A stretch of 64,000 nucleotides of DNA from Methylibium sp. (lineage in GTDB: Bacteria > Pseudomonadota > Gammaproteobacteria > Burkholderiales > Burkholderiaceae_C), in the NCBI GenBank assembly GCA_013824165.1, contig PNNH01000099.1, forward strand, positions 27,976-91,975. The letters run 5' to 3'. Every line of letters starts with the position of its first letter. The first letter of the stretch is position 1. Positions 51,362 to 60,184 of this stretch are shown here, one piece after another. The notes under the pieces were generated by a model. The model made no database searches and was not told the DNA's origin. It saw nothing but the letters and a program-made list of their open reading frames with translations. The translations under genes and the position numbers were made by a program.

Positions 51362-53607
51362 ATGCACTGAATCCAGGCCCAGAACATGATCTCCCCGAGC
51401 AGCCGCGCGTGCTGCTGGTGGATGACGACGAGGTCAACCTGCTGCTCACGGCGGTTGCCTTGCGGGAGCGCGGCTTTGACATCACCGAAACCAGCAGCGG
51501 CGAGCAGGCGCTGAGGATGATGTCCGAGTGGAGCCCCGACGTGGTGGTGCTGGACGCGCTGATGCCCGAGCTGGACGGCTTCGAGACCTGCTTGCGCCTG
51601 CGGGCCATACCGGGTTTCGAGTCCATCCCGGTGCTGATGCTGACTGGCCTGGACGACGAGGCCTCGATCAATCGCGCCTACCAGGTCGGTGCCACTGACT
51701 TCTTCGTCAAGTCCACCCAATGGAGCCTGCTGGCCGGGCGCCTGCGCTATCTGCTGCGCAGCTCCCGCACCCGCATCGAACTGGAGCGCAGCAAGGCCAG
51801 GCTGGCCAGGGCGCAAGACCTGGCCCGCATGGGCAGTTTCGAATGGCACAAGGGCACGGGCGGTTTCGCACTGGCTGCGGAAGCGCTGCGCGTGATCGGC
51901 CTGGGCGCGCATGACTCGCTCGATTTCATCGGCGCGATGCGCATGGTGCCGCGCGACGAGCGCAAGCTCTTCCTGCACCTGCTGCGTGACGTGCTGGCCC
52001 ACAACTCGGTGCTGGTGACCGATCTGTCGGTGACGCTGCTGGATGGCCGGATGCGCGTCATCCACATCGAGGCCGAGCCTGAGTTCAACGAGCACGGCAA
52101 CACCAGCGGCTATACCGGCGTGCTGCAGGACGTCACCGACCGGCGCATGGCCGAGGACAAGATCCGCCAGTTGGCCAACTTCGATTCGCTCACCGGCCTG
52201 CCCAATCGGCGGCAACTGATCTGGCGCACCGAGCGCGCGCTGGAACAGGCTCGCCGCATGGGCCATGAAGTGGGCCTGCTGCTGATCGATCTGGACCGCT
52301 TCAAGGTCATCAACGACACGCTCGGCCATGCTGCTGGCGATGAGCTGCTGGTGGAGGTCGGCCGGCGCCTGCGCAGCTGCGTGCGCCACTCGGATCAGGT
52401 CATCGAAGGCATGCTGGAGTCAGTGGGCGGGCGTTCGCACCGCACGCTGGAAGCCGTCGGGCGCCTGGGCGGGGACGAGTTCGTCGCCCTGCTGCCGGAA
52501 GTGGCTGATGAGCGTGACGCGGAGCGCGTCGCCAGCCGCGTGCTGGAAGCCATGCGCGAGCCCATCTTCATTGCCGGACAAGAGTGCTTCGTCACGGCCA
52601 GCGTCGGCATCGCAATGTATCCGCGCGACGGACTCACCACGGCCGAGCTGCTGCGCAATTCAGACGTGGCCATGTACGCGGTCAAGACCCAGGGCCGCAA
52701 CGCCTCAGCTTTGTACACCCCCATGTTGTCCGGCCGCGGCCGCGAGAACCTGGAGCTGGAAAGTGCGCTGCACAAGGCCATCGAGCGCGGCGAACTGGTT
52801 CTGCATTACCAACCCAAGATCGATGTCCGTGCGGCCCGCATGGTGGGCGCCGAGGCGCTGATGCGCTGGCAGCGCGGCAACACCCTGGTGCCGCCAGGCG
52901 ACTTCATCCCGCTGGCCGAGGAAACCGGCCTGATCGTGCCGCTGTCCGAATGGGCGCTGAAGGAAGCGGCGCGCCAGGCCAAGGTCTGGCAGCTGAACTT
53001 CGGCTTCTCGGACTCGATCGCCGTCAACCTGCCGAGCCGCCTGTTCGAACGTTCGGATCTGGTCGAGCACATTCACCAGTGCGTCAGCGCGTATGGCGTG
53101 CCGCACCGCGCGATCCAGCTGGAGATCACCGAAACCGGACTGATGAAGGACTTGCAGAGCGTGATCCCGGCCCTGCACCGGCTCAACGAGGTCGGCGTCG
53201 AAATCTCGATCGACGACTTCGGCACTGGCTACTCCTCGCTGGCCTACCTGACCACGCTGCCCATCTCCGAGGTCAAGATCGACCGCAGCTTTGTGCGCGA
53301 TCTGGGCATCACGCCGCAGAGTTCGGCCGTGGTCACCGCCATCATCGCGCTGGCCCGCTCGCTGGGCCTGCGCGTGATCGCCGAAGGCGTTGAGACCTTG
53401 CGCCAGATGGAAGAGCTGCACCGCCTGGGTTGCAGCCTGATGCAGGGATTCCTGTTCAGCCGGCCGCTGCTGCCTGACGACCTTGAGCGCTGGCTGGCGC
53501 AAACCGTGCTGCCGCGCAAGGCGCCCTGGATCGCCCAGGCAAGTGCCGAGGACATGCACGGCCCCAATGGCAACGGCCAGCGCCCCATCGGCGGCAGCCT
53601 GCGCTAA
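51358..53607 (+). CDS. Response regulator with GGDEF and EAL domains
   Basis: A 749-residue c-di-GMP protein. The receiver (17-135) has Asp22-24, acceptor Asp66 (VVVLDALM) and Lys118. A PAS-like segment (~150-265) follows. GGDEF is intact at 371-375 (RLGGDEFVALL), but about 19 extra residues separate it from the RxxD-like RHSD. The EAL domain (~475-725) starts at Glu499 (EALMRW) and keeps VNLPS, LEITET, IDDFGTGYSSL, KIDRSF, EGVE and QGFLFSRP, so it should be an active phosphodiesterase. It may switch between making and breaking c-di-GMP on phosphorylation. Translationally coupled to the HPt gene. Confidence 0.93.
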   Translation: MNALNPGPEHDLPEQPRVLLVDDDEVNLLLTAVALRERGFDITETSSGEQALRMMSEWSPDVVVLDALMPELDGFETCLRLRAIPGFESIPVLMLTGLDDEASINRAYQVGATDFFVKSTQWSLLAGRLRYLLRSSRTRIELERSKARLARAQDLARMGSFEWHKGTGGFALAAEALRVIGLGAHDSLDFIGAMRMVPRDERKLFLHLLRDVLAHNSVLVTDLSVTLLDGRMRVIHIEAEPEFNEHGNTSGYTGVLQDVTDRRMAEDKIRQLANFDSLTGLPNRRQLIWRTERALEQARRMGHEVGLLLIDLDRFKVINDTLGHAAGDELLVEVGRRLRSCVRHSDQVIEGMLESVGGRSHRTLEAVGRLGGDEFVALLPEVADERDAERVASRVLEAMREPIFIAGQECFVTASVGIAMYPRDGLTTAELLRNSDVAMYAVKTQGRNASALYTPMLSGRGRENLELESALHKAIERGELVLHYQPKIDVRAARMVGAEALMRWQRGNTLVPPGDFIPLAEETGLIVPLSEWALKEAARQAKVWQLNFGFSDSIAVNLPSRLFERSDLVEHIHQCVSAYGVPHRAIQLEITETGLMKDLQSVIPALHRLNEVGVEISIDDFGTGYSSLAYLTTLPISEVKIDRSFVRDLGITPQSSAVVTAIIALARSLGLRVIAEGVETLRQMEELHRLGCSLMQGFLFSRPLLPDDLERWLAQTVLPRKAPWIAQASAEDMHGPNGNGQRPIGGSLR

Positions 53608-53629
53608 CCCGATTTAGAGCGCCCAAGCC

Positions 53630-55504
53630 ATGGATGAGAACCGCCCTGCCCGCGCCAACTCGGCAATGCCCCCGGCCCAGGTGGCCAAGGCAGCGCTGCG
53701 CCGCCTGGCCCTGAGCAAACAGGAACCCACGCCGGAGAACTACGCCGCAGCCTATGCCGCTGAATCGGGTGCAGCGCCCGCGGCGACGGGCGCCTTGCCG
53801 GAGAGGGCGCAGACGGTGCTGACCAAGTTGGCAACCCTGGCCATCAGCGATCTGCAATCGCGCGGCGAGATCGCCCAACTGCTGCGCGAGGCGCGCTGGG
53901 ACGATCTGCAACGCCGCCTGGAGTCCTTGCAGTCCGGCGCCTCCGCACAGGCCGAAGCGCTGGCGTCGACCGTGGAGCGCTTGGTGCGCGGGCTTGAGCG
54001 CGGCGGGCGCCAATGGACGGTCGCGCGCAAGAAGGACGGACTGCAGCGCGTGCTGGAAAGCAACCGCAGCGATGTGCAGCGCCTGCTCGCCCGCTTGCAG
54101 CAGATGGTGCAGAGCTGGGACAGCGATGTGGCCGATGCCAGCATCACGGTCAGCGGCGACGACGGCAGCGGCGATGCCGACGAGGCCAATGCGGGCGCTC
54201 CCAGCCAGTTTTTCACCGACACCGAGTTTGCGGCGGACCTGGAGGGCAAGGCTGCACGCCTTCCCGATGCCAGCGGCAAGGCGGTGCAGCCGGTCGCCTG
54301 GACGCAGATCTCAGGCAGCCTGCAGGCCACCGTCAGCCATGCCTTGCACAACGCCCAAGCTGCGCAGGAGCCGGACAGCCTGGTGGACGATCTGCTGAGC
54401 GAGCTGCTGTCTGCTCAGGCCGAATTGGCGGCCCATGGGGCCGATGCCCAGCGCGCGCTCGCGATGGAAGCGCTGTGCCAGCGCGCGCGCCGGCTGCTCG
54501 ACCATCGCCAGCACCTGTTCGGCGAATTGGGCCTGCTGTGCCGAGAGCTCAGCAGCAGCCTGGTCGATCTTGCCGAGGATGATTCCTGGGCGCGCGGCCA
54601 GTGCGAGGCCATGAACCAGACCCTGGAGACTGGCCTGTCGGCGCGCGGCGTGCGCTCGGTGTCGGAGCTGCTGACCAACACCCGCGAACGCCAGCGCACC
54701 CTGCGCGACGAGCGCTCCAAGGCGCGCGACTCGCTGAAGTCGCTGATCCACAAGATGCTGGCCGAACTCGGTGAGCTGGGCGCGCATACCGACCGCTTCC
54801 AGGACAGCGTGGGCCGCTATGCCGAGGTGATCGAGAAGGCCGACTCGCTGGAAAGCCTGACCGGCGTGGTGCGCGAGATGGTCGAAGAGAGCCGCAGCGT
54901 GCAGGCTCTCGTCCGCGAGACACAGCAGCGACTCTCTACCGAGCATGAGCGTGCCGCGCAACTGAACAAGCGCGTGGGCGACCTTGAGGACGAACTGCGC
55001 CGCCTGTCCGAGGAAGTGCAGACCGACCAGCTGACACAGATCGCCAACCGGCGTGGCCTGATTGCCGCCTTCGGCATCGAGCAGGCCAAGCAGGAACGCG
55101 AAGGCAGCCGCATTGCGCTGGCGCTGCTGGACATCGACAACTTCAAGAAGCTCAACGACACGCTGGGCCATGCGGCGGGAGACATGGCGCTCAAGTCGCT
55201 GGCCGAGCGGGTGTCACAGCTGCTGCGGCCCGGCGATCTGGTGGCGCGCTACGGCGGCGAGGAGTTTGTGCTGATGCTGCCGGCCACGCCACTGGACGAG
55301 GCGCAGGCGGTGCTGACGCGGCTGCAGCGCTCCTTGTCGGCGGCGCTGTTCATCCACGAGGGCAAGGACGTTTTCGTCACCTTCTCGGCTGGCATCACGC
55401 TGTACCGACCGGGCGAGACGCTGGAGGTCGCGCTGGACCGGGCGGACGTGGCTTTGTATGAGGCCAAGCACACGGGGAAGAACAGGGCCTGCGTGGCGCC
55501 TTGA
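53630..55504 (+). CDS. Diguanylate cyclase with long helical N-terminus
   Basis: A 624-residue protein. Residues 1-450 have no transmembrane segment and look mainly helical, with coiled-coil-like stretches before the catalytic domain (LNKRVGDLEDELRRLSEEVQ); I do not recognise a named sensor domain. The GGDEF domain (~455-620) starts TDQLTQIANRRGL, carries GGEEF at 542-546 and an RxxD inhibitory site (RPGD) five residues before it, so it should be an active, product-inhibited cyclase. It lies 22 bp after the REC-GGDEF-EAL gene and is probably cotranscribed. Confidence 0.92.
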   Translation: MDENRPARANSAMPPAQVAKAALRRLALSKQEPTPENYAAAYAAESGAAPAATGALPERAQTVLTKLATLAISDLQSRGEIAQLLREARWDDLQRRLESLQSGASAQAEALASTVERLVRGLERGGRQWTVARKKDGLQRVLESNRSDVQRLLARLQQMVQSWDSDVADASITVSGDDGSGDADEANAGAPSQFFTDTEFAADLEGKAARLPDASGKAVQPVAWTQISGSLQATVSHALHNAQAAQEPDSLVDDLLSELLSAQAELAAHGADAQRALAMEALCQRARRLLDHRQHLFGELGLLCRELSSSLVDLAEDDSWARGQCEAMNQTLETGLSARGVRSVSELLTNTRERQRTLRDERSKARDSLKSLIHKMLAELGELGAHTDRFQDSVGRYAEVIEKADSLESLTGVVREMVEESRSVQALVRETQQRLSTEHERAAQLNKRVGDLEDELRRLSEEVQTDQLTQIANRRGLIAAFGIEQAKQEREGSRIALALLDIDNFKKLNDTLGHAAGDMALKSLAERVSQLLRPGDLVARYGGEEFVLMLPATPLDEAQAVLTRLQRSLSAALFIHEGKDVFVTFSAGITLYRPGETLEVALDRADVALYEAKHTGKNRACVAP

Positions 55505-55525
55505 GTTCGCCTCGTTCTGGTGTTG

Positions 55526-55572
55526 CTGGCGCTATCCGCGATTGGGGTTGGCTGCGTTTGAGAGAGCGCCAG
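55526..55572. repeat. Dispersed hairpin-flanked repeat, copy B
   Basis: The 40-bp core (55530-55569) matches the reverse complement of 10496-10535 at 36 of 40 positions. Perfect 8-bp arms bracket it: CTGGCGCT (55526-55533) and AGCGCCAG (55565-55572). It fills most of the 95-bp gap between the convergent diguanylate cyclase and soluble chemoreceptor genes. Confidence 0.75.
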
Positions 55573-55599
55573 CCAAGCCACCAATAGCGGCAAAAGGCT

Positions 55600-56958
55600 T
55601 CAGAAGTTGAACGCCAACCTCAAGCCACCCCAGTGCCGCCCCGCCACCGAGATCGGCGCCGAAGCCTCCTTGAGCAGCACGAACTTGCCGCCACCCATAT
55701 CGCGCCGGTAGGTCTGCAGCAGGAAGGGCCGTTGATTGCGCGCCGAAGCCAGGCCGGTGCGGTCATTGAAGATGCGACGGTAGCGGCTGTTGGCCGTGTT
55801 CCAGACCACATCGCCGGCACGCTGCGGCTGGCAGTATTTGCGGTTGTGCGCGGCCACATAGCCGTTGCGGTCTACCGCGATGCAGAACACCACCTTGTCG
55901 CTGAGGCTCAGCAGGCGCTCCTGCACCTGCGGGAAAAGCCGGTCAGCCAGTTCGACAAAGGCAGTCTGATGTTGGGCCGGATTGGTGCCGGCGATGGGCC
56001 GGTACTGCTCATCGAACAACTGGTCCAGCCGAATCGCGCCGCTGGCCACTGCCTGTTCAAGCAGACTGCTGACGTCAGCCGCAGCCTGCTGAGCGCCGCG
56101 GATGTACATGGAGTCGTCGATTTCAACGCCCGACTCGGCGATCTGCTCGATCAATGCTTCGGACAGGCGCAGAAAGCGGTCGCTGCAGGCAAATGCGGTT
56201 TGCAAGCCGCGGATCACCTGCTGCACTTCGCCCTCCAGCACCGCCGCCCGCTCGTTCAGGCTCGCACTGGTGTTGCGGCTTTGCTCGGCAGACGCCGCAA
56301 TCAGGCTCACATCCTGCTCGACCAGGGCAAAGGCGCTGTGGATGCTGCTCTGGTTCTTGCCCTGGCTCGCATCGGCGCGCAATTCGCGGCTGAAGGTTTC
56401 GACGCGAGCGTCCAGCGCCACGATGGAACCGATGATGGCCTTGGACGACGCCTCGACCTGGCCCGCCAGGTCCTTGACCGCATCGGCCACCACCCCAAAA
56501 CCGCGGCCCGCCTCGCCGGCGCGTTTGGCCTCGACCGAGGCATTGAAGGCCACCAGCCGGGTTTGCAAGGCAATCTTGGTGATGGCTGCGGCCGCATCCG
56601 ACACACTGCGCAGCGTCTGCACGATGCCGCCGACTTCCTCGCCCACATGGGCCAGCGCGGCGCGCGCCTGCGCCACGGCGTCGCGGGTCTGTCCGGTGGC
56701 AGCGCCGATAGCTTGCTGGGCGCTCTGCACCTGCCCCAGTTGCTCCGCCAGGGCATGCATCGCATGGCCCTGCGACTCCACGGCCTTCTGGGTGTCCTCA
56801 AGCACACCGCGCACTTCAGCGGCATCACGCCCCAGCGTGGAAACCATGCTGGAGAGTTTCTTGACGGTGCCTAGCGCCTTGCGCTCGGCATCAGCGACTT
56901 CGGTCAGCAGTGCGGGCGCACTCTCTGGCAACCCGCGCCTGCGCAAGCGATCGAACAT
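55600..56958 (-). CDS. Soluble chemoreceptor-like protein, C-terminal sensor domain
   Basis: A 452-residue protein with no signal peptide or transmembrane helix. Residues ~35-260 form a chemoreceptor-type helical signalling region; its tip is RLVAFNASVEAKRAGEAGRGF (residues 134-154), clearly related to but diverged from the usual [18 protein letters not shown]. Residues ~305-452 look like a Cache/PAS-type sensor (KVVFCIAVDRNGYVAAHNRK, YRRIFNDRTGLASARNQRPF, SVAGRHWGGLRLAF). The domain order is reversed compared with normal receptors. AGGAG precedes the ATG at 56958. It lies 52 bp after fliA in the same direction. Confidence 0.87.
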   Translation of the reverse strand: MFDRLRRRGLPESAPALLTEVADAERKALGTVKKLSSMVSTLGRDAAEVRGVLEDTQKAVESQGHAMHALAEQLGQVQSAQQAIGAATGQTRDAVAQARAALAHVGEEVGGIVQTLRSVSDAAAAITKIALQTRLVAFNASVEAKRAGEAGRGFGVVADAVKDLAGQVEASSKAIIGSIVALDARVETFSRELRADASQGKNQSSIHSAFALVEQDVSLIAASAEQSRNTSASLNERAAVLEGEVQQVIRGLQTAFACSDRFLRLSEALIEQIAESGVEIDDSMYIRGAQQAAADVSSLLEQAVASGAIRLDQLFDEQYRPIAGTNPAQHQTAFVELADRLFPQVQERLLSLSDKVVFCIAVDRNGYVAAHNRKYCQPQRAGDVVWNTANSRYRRIFNDRTGLASARNQRPFLLQTYRRDMGGGKFVLLKEASAPISVAGRHWGGLRLAFNF

Positions 56959-57010
56959 GGCTCTTGTCTCCTGGCGACCGTGCAGCTCGTTGTGGCTGCT
57001 TCGGGTGTCC

Positions 57011-57724
57011 TCACCAGTCGCGCAGCTTAACGCGCAAGCGTGCAATCGCCTGGCTATGCAACTGGCAAACCCGTGACTCTGTCACTTTTAAGACAGCGGC
57101 AATCTCTTTCAGGTTCATGTCATGTTCGTAATACATGGACATGACGAACTGCTCGCGCTCCGGCAGGTTCTTGATGGCGGCCACCAGGGCCTCGCGCATG
57201 CGGTGATCCTGCAGCAGGGCCATCGGGTTGCTGGCCGTGTCGGCCACGTGGCGGTCGAGGTAGTCCTCGTCGCCCTCGTCGCCCGACATGTCTTCCAGGA
57301 ACACCAGCTGCGTGCCGCGCACCTTGGACAGCAGGTCCTGGTACTCACCCAGGCTGACGCCCATCTCGGCGGCAATCTCGCTTTCTTGCGGCGCGCGGCC
57401 CAGGCGCTGTTCCAGCTTGTGCACGGCGCTCTCGATGGAGCGCTGCTGGCGGCGCGTGCCGCGGCTCATCCAGTCGCCGCCGCGCAACTCGTCGAGCATG
57501 GCGCCGCGGATGCGCTGGGTGGCGAAGGTTTCGAACTGCACGCCCTGCGCCGCATCGAAGCGCGACAGCGCATCGGTCAGGCCGATCAGCCCGACCTGGA
57601 TCAGATCATCCAGCTCCACATTGGCCGGCAGCTTGGCAATCATCTGATGGGCAAGCCGTCGCACCAGCGGGCTGTGCTGGCGGATCAGGGAGGAGTTATC
57701 GAGGCGACCTTTGGCGGTATACAT
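57011..57724 (-). CDS. fliA: Flagellar sigma factor FliA (sigma-28)
   Basis: A 237-residue sigma factor for late flagellar and chemotaxis genes. Region 2 includes IRQHSPLVRRLAHQMIAKLP and ELDDLIQVGLIGLTDALSRF, region 3 FETFATQRIRGAMLDELR, and region 4 NLPEREQFVMSMYYEHDMNL with a helix-turn-helix LKEIAAVLKVTESRVCQLHS. Start at 57724 follows CTGGAG by 6 nt; an adjacent ATG at 57727 is also possible. It lies 19 bp after the FlhG-like gene. Its antagonist flgM is at 31218. Confidence 0.97.
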   Translation of the reverse strand: MYTAKGRLDNSSLIRQHSPLVRRLAHQMIAKLPANVELDDLIQVGLIGLTDALSRFDAAQGVQFETFATQRIRGAMLDELRGGDWMSRGTRRQQRSIESAVHKLEQRLGRAPQESEIAAEMGVSLGEYQDLLSKVRGTQLVFLEDMSGDEGDEDYLDRHVADTASNPMALLQDHRMREALVAAIKNLPEREQFVMSMYYEHDMNLKEIAAVLKVTESRVCQLHSQAIARLRVKLRDW

Positions 57725-57743
57725 CATCAGCTCCAGCGGCTTT

Positions 57744-58550
57744 TCAGAGGGCAGCGACAGCGTCGGTACGGGACTTGCGCAGCAGCGGACGCAACGGCAT
57801 CGCATCGGCCGGTGCCTCCAGCATCGCCCCAGGGGGCGCGGCCATCAGCAACTCGCGGGCCAGGTAGCGCAACTCGGGCGCCATCGGCGCCGAGGCCGGC
57901 TGGCGCGGGTCCATGCAGGCCCAGTCGCGCAGCACCGCACCGAGGAAGCCATCGGCACAGGAGCTGATCTGCTGGGCAATTCGTTCGGCCAGACGCAGCT
58001 GCGGCGGGCAGGCCATCAGCAGGCTGTAGACCATCAGGCCGGCGCGCTGCGACAGCCACTTCATGCCGGCATACGCGTGCGTGACGCTCTGGGCATCGGT
58101 ATCGGCCAGCAGCACCGGGCGCACTTCGCGACTGGCCAGCATGCGCGCCAGCTCGGCGGCGCTGGCGTGCAGCAGCACGACATCCGCAAACGGTGCGGCA
58201 TCGGCCACGACTTCAAGGAACTGGGCGGCCGAGCCATGGGCATTGATGTGGCGCAGCGGCAGGCCGCGTGCGGCCAGGTAGGAGACATGCGCGGACAGGT
58301 GTTCGACGCAGGCCCCCAGGTCCACTTGCGCCAGCTCGGTCGGCTGCGGCGACATCTCGCCGGCATCAACCACCAGCGTGTGCAGGCCAAGTTCGGCGAA
58401 CGCGGCGCACAGGCCTTCGAGCAGCACGCCGGAGCTCAGCACATGCGGGTTGCTCAAGACCGGGATGTAGCGCACGCGGGAGCTGGCGAACAGGCGGCGC
58501 AGACCATCGGCTTGGTCTTGCACGGGATTGGGGCGGAAGGCGTCACGCAT
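57744..58550 (-). CDS. flhG: FlhG-like protein lacking the P-loop
   Basis: A 268-residue homologue by position and N-terminus: DQADGLRRLF is the conserved DQAxxLR motif that activates FlhF GTPase. The following stretch should be a Walker A motif like GKGGVGKT, but reads VLSNPHVLSSGVLLEG; no GKT/S is present, and the downstream Walker Asp motifs are also not recognisable. A MinD-like layout persists (LHTLVVDAGE, VRPVLLADTDAQSVTHAY). It probably cannot bind ATP normally. It lies 20 bp after flhF and 19 bp before fliA. The symbol follows context. Confidence 0.8.
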   Translation of the reverse strand: MRDAFRPNPVQDQADGLRRLFASSRVRYIPVLSNPHVLSSGVLLEGLCAAFAELGLHTLVVDAGEMSPQPTELAQVDLGACVEHLSAHVSYLAARGLPLRHINAHGSAAQFLEVVADAAPFADVVLLHASAAELARMLASREVRPVLLADTDAQSVTHAYAGMKWLSQRAGLMVYSLLMACPPQLRLAERIAQQISSCADGFLGAVLRDWACMDPRQPASAPMAPELRYLARELLMAAPPGAMLEAPADAMPLRPLLRKSRTDAVAAL

Positions 58551-58570
58551 GGCTGGCTGCTGCTTCGTGT

Positions 58571-60184
58571 TCAGAAAGCGCCCAGGGCCGAGGGCTGGGC
58601 GGCGGCCAGCGCAGGACCGCCGGCGAAAATCAGATTGATGTCGGCGCTGTCCAGGCGCCAGGCCGCGGCGGCCGTGCTGCGCAGTGCGCGCTGCACCAGG
58701 GCCGGGGCCGACAGGCGGTGCCAGTCTTCCGGCACGCGCTGGCCGTTGGTGACGCCCAGCACCTTGAGCTTGTGGCGGATCAGGGTATCCAGCGCCGGCG
58801 CCAGCTTGACGGCTTCGTCGATCTTGGACAGCACCACGCCCTGGCACTCGGAAGCGCGCCAGGCCAGGGCCACGTCTTCGATGGTCTCACCTTGCTGGGC
58901 GGCGTTCAGCACCAGGATCTTGCGCAGGCTGCGGTGCGACAGCATGTCCAGCAGCTCGGCCGTGCGGCTGTCGCGCTGCGCCATGCCGGCGGTATCGATC
59001 AGCACCATCTTCTTGCCCGCCAGCAGGTCCAGCAGATCCTCCAGCGAGGTGCGGTCGTGCGCGGTATGCACCGGCACGCCGAGGATGCGGCCATAGGCGC
59101 GCAGCTGCTCGTGGGCGCCGACACGATAGGCATCCAGCGTGATCAGGCCCAGCTGCCCCGCACCGTGGCGGGTGGCGAAAGCGGCGGCGATCTTGGCCGT
59201 CGTCGTGGTCTTGCCCACGCCGGTGGAGCCGATCAGCGCGAACACGCCGCCCTGCTCTTCCAGCGGCGGGCTGTTCTCATCAGTGATCAGGTTGCGCGAC
59301 AGCACATTGGCGGCCCAGCCCATTTCGTCGGGGGCGCCTTGCTTGAAGTCGGCCGGCAGGCTTTCGGCCAGCTTGCGCACAAGAGCGGGCGAGAAGCCCA
59401 CGTCCAGCAGCTTTTGTGTCAGGCGGGCCTGCGCGGGTTGGCGCTGCAGCTTCTCCATGAAGGCCAGGGCGCCGAAGCGCTCCTCGATCAGGCCCTTCAC
59501 CTGGCGCAGCTCGTTCATCATGTCCTGCTGGTCGCGCCGGCCAGAGCCTTGGGCCAGCTCGGGCATTTCACGCGACAGCGTGCCCTGCGGCACACGGATC
59601 TCGTCACGCAGCACCGGCGGCGCCGAGCGAGCCGGGGCCGGTGGCGGGCTGGATTCGGGGCGGCGCGGTGCCATGGCCTGCATCGCAGCTTCAGCACGCT
59701 GCTTGCGCAAGTTCGCCAGCGAAGCCACGCCCTCGGGCGGCAGTTCCGGCTGCTGCGCGGCAGCCGTCGCGGCGTCCAGGCTGGGTTCGGTGCGGCCGCT
59801 GAGTTCGGCTTGGCGGCGCTTGAGCATGCGCTCGCGCACATAGTCCTGGAAGGACAAGGTGCTCATCGCCAGCGCCTGCACATCGTCATTGACGTCGACA
59901 TTGGGCACCTGGCGTGCCGCACGCTCGGCCAGTCGGCCGGCCTTGGCGGCGGGCGCCTGCGCAGCCGCAGCGGGGCGGGCCTGCACGCGGCTGGGCGCGC
60001 TGACCTTGGGCGCCTGGGCGGCCACTTTCTCGATCTGGGACATGCCCTCGGGGGCCATCGCCAGCACCTCGACGCCTTCGGCGCAAGGCTTGTTGGACAG
60101 CACGACGGCATCGTCGCCAAAGGCCTGGCGAACCAGGGCCATGGCCTCCCGGGAGGTGCGGGCGGTAAAGCGCTTGACATTCAT
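58571..60184 (-). CDS. flhF: Flagellar SRP-like GTPase FlhF
   Basis: A 537-residue GTPase that sets flagellar position and number. It has the N-terminal MNVKRFTARTSREAMALVRQ (B domain), a long Ala/Pro/Arg-rich linker (~60-200), then the N and G domains: G1 LIGSTGVGKTTTTAKIAA, LITLDAYRVGAHEQL, G3 VLIDTAGMAQRD and G4-like LSKIDEAV. It starts in a 4-bp overlap with flhA (ATGA). FlhF acts with FlhG, whose homologue follows but lacks its P-loop. Confidence 0.95.
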   Translation of the reverse strand: MNVKRFTARTSREAMALVRQAFGDDAVVLSNKPCAEGVEVLAMAPEGMSQIEKVAAQAPKVSAPSRVQARPAAAAQAPAAKAGRLAERAARQVPNVDVNDDVQALAMSTLSFQDYVRERMLKRRQAELSGRTEPSLDAATAAAQQPELPPEGVASLANLRKQRAEAAMQAMAPRRPESSPPPAPARSAPPVLRDEIRVPQGTLSREMPELAQGSGRRDQQDMMNELRQVKGLIEERFGALAFMEKLQRQPAQARLTQKLLDVGFSPALVRKLAESLPADFKQGAPDEMGWAANVLSRNLITDENSPPLEEQGGVFALIGSTGVGKTTTTAKIAAAFATRHGAGQLGLITLDAYRVGAHEQLRAYGRILGVPVHTAHDRTSLEDLLDLLAGKKMVLIDTAGMAQRDSRTAELLDMLSHRSLRKILVLNAAQQGETIEDVALAWRASECQGVVLSKIDEAVKLAPALDTLIRHKLKVLGVTNGQRVPEDWHRLSAPALVQRALRSTAAAAWRLDSADINLIFAGGPALAAAQPSALGAF

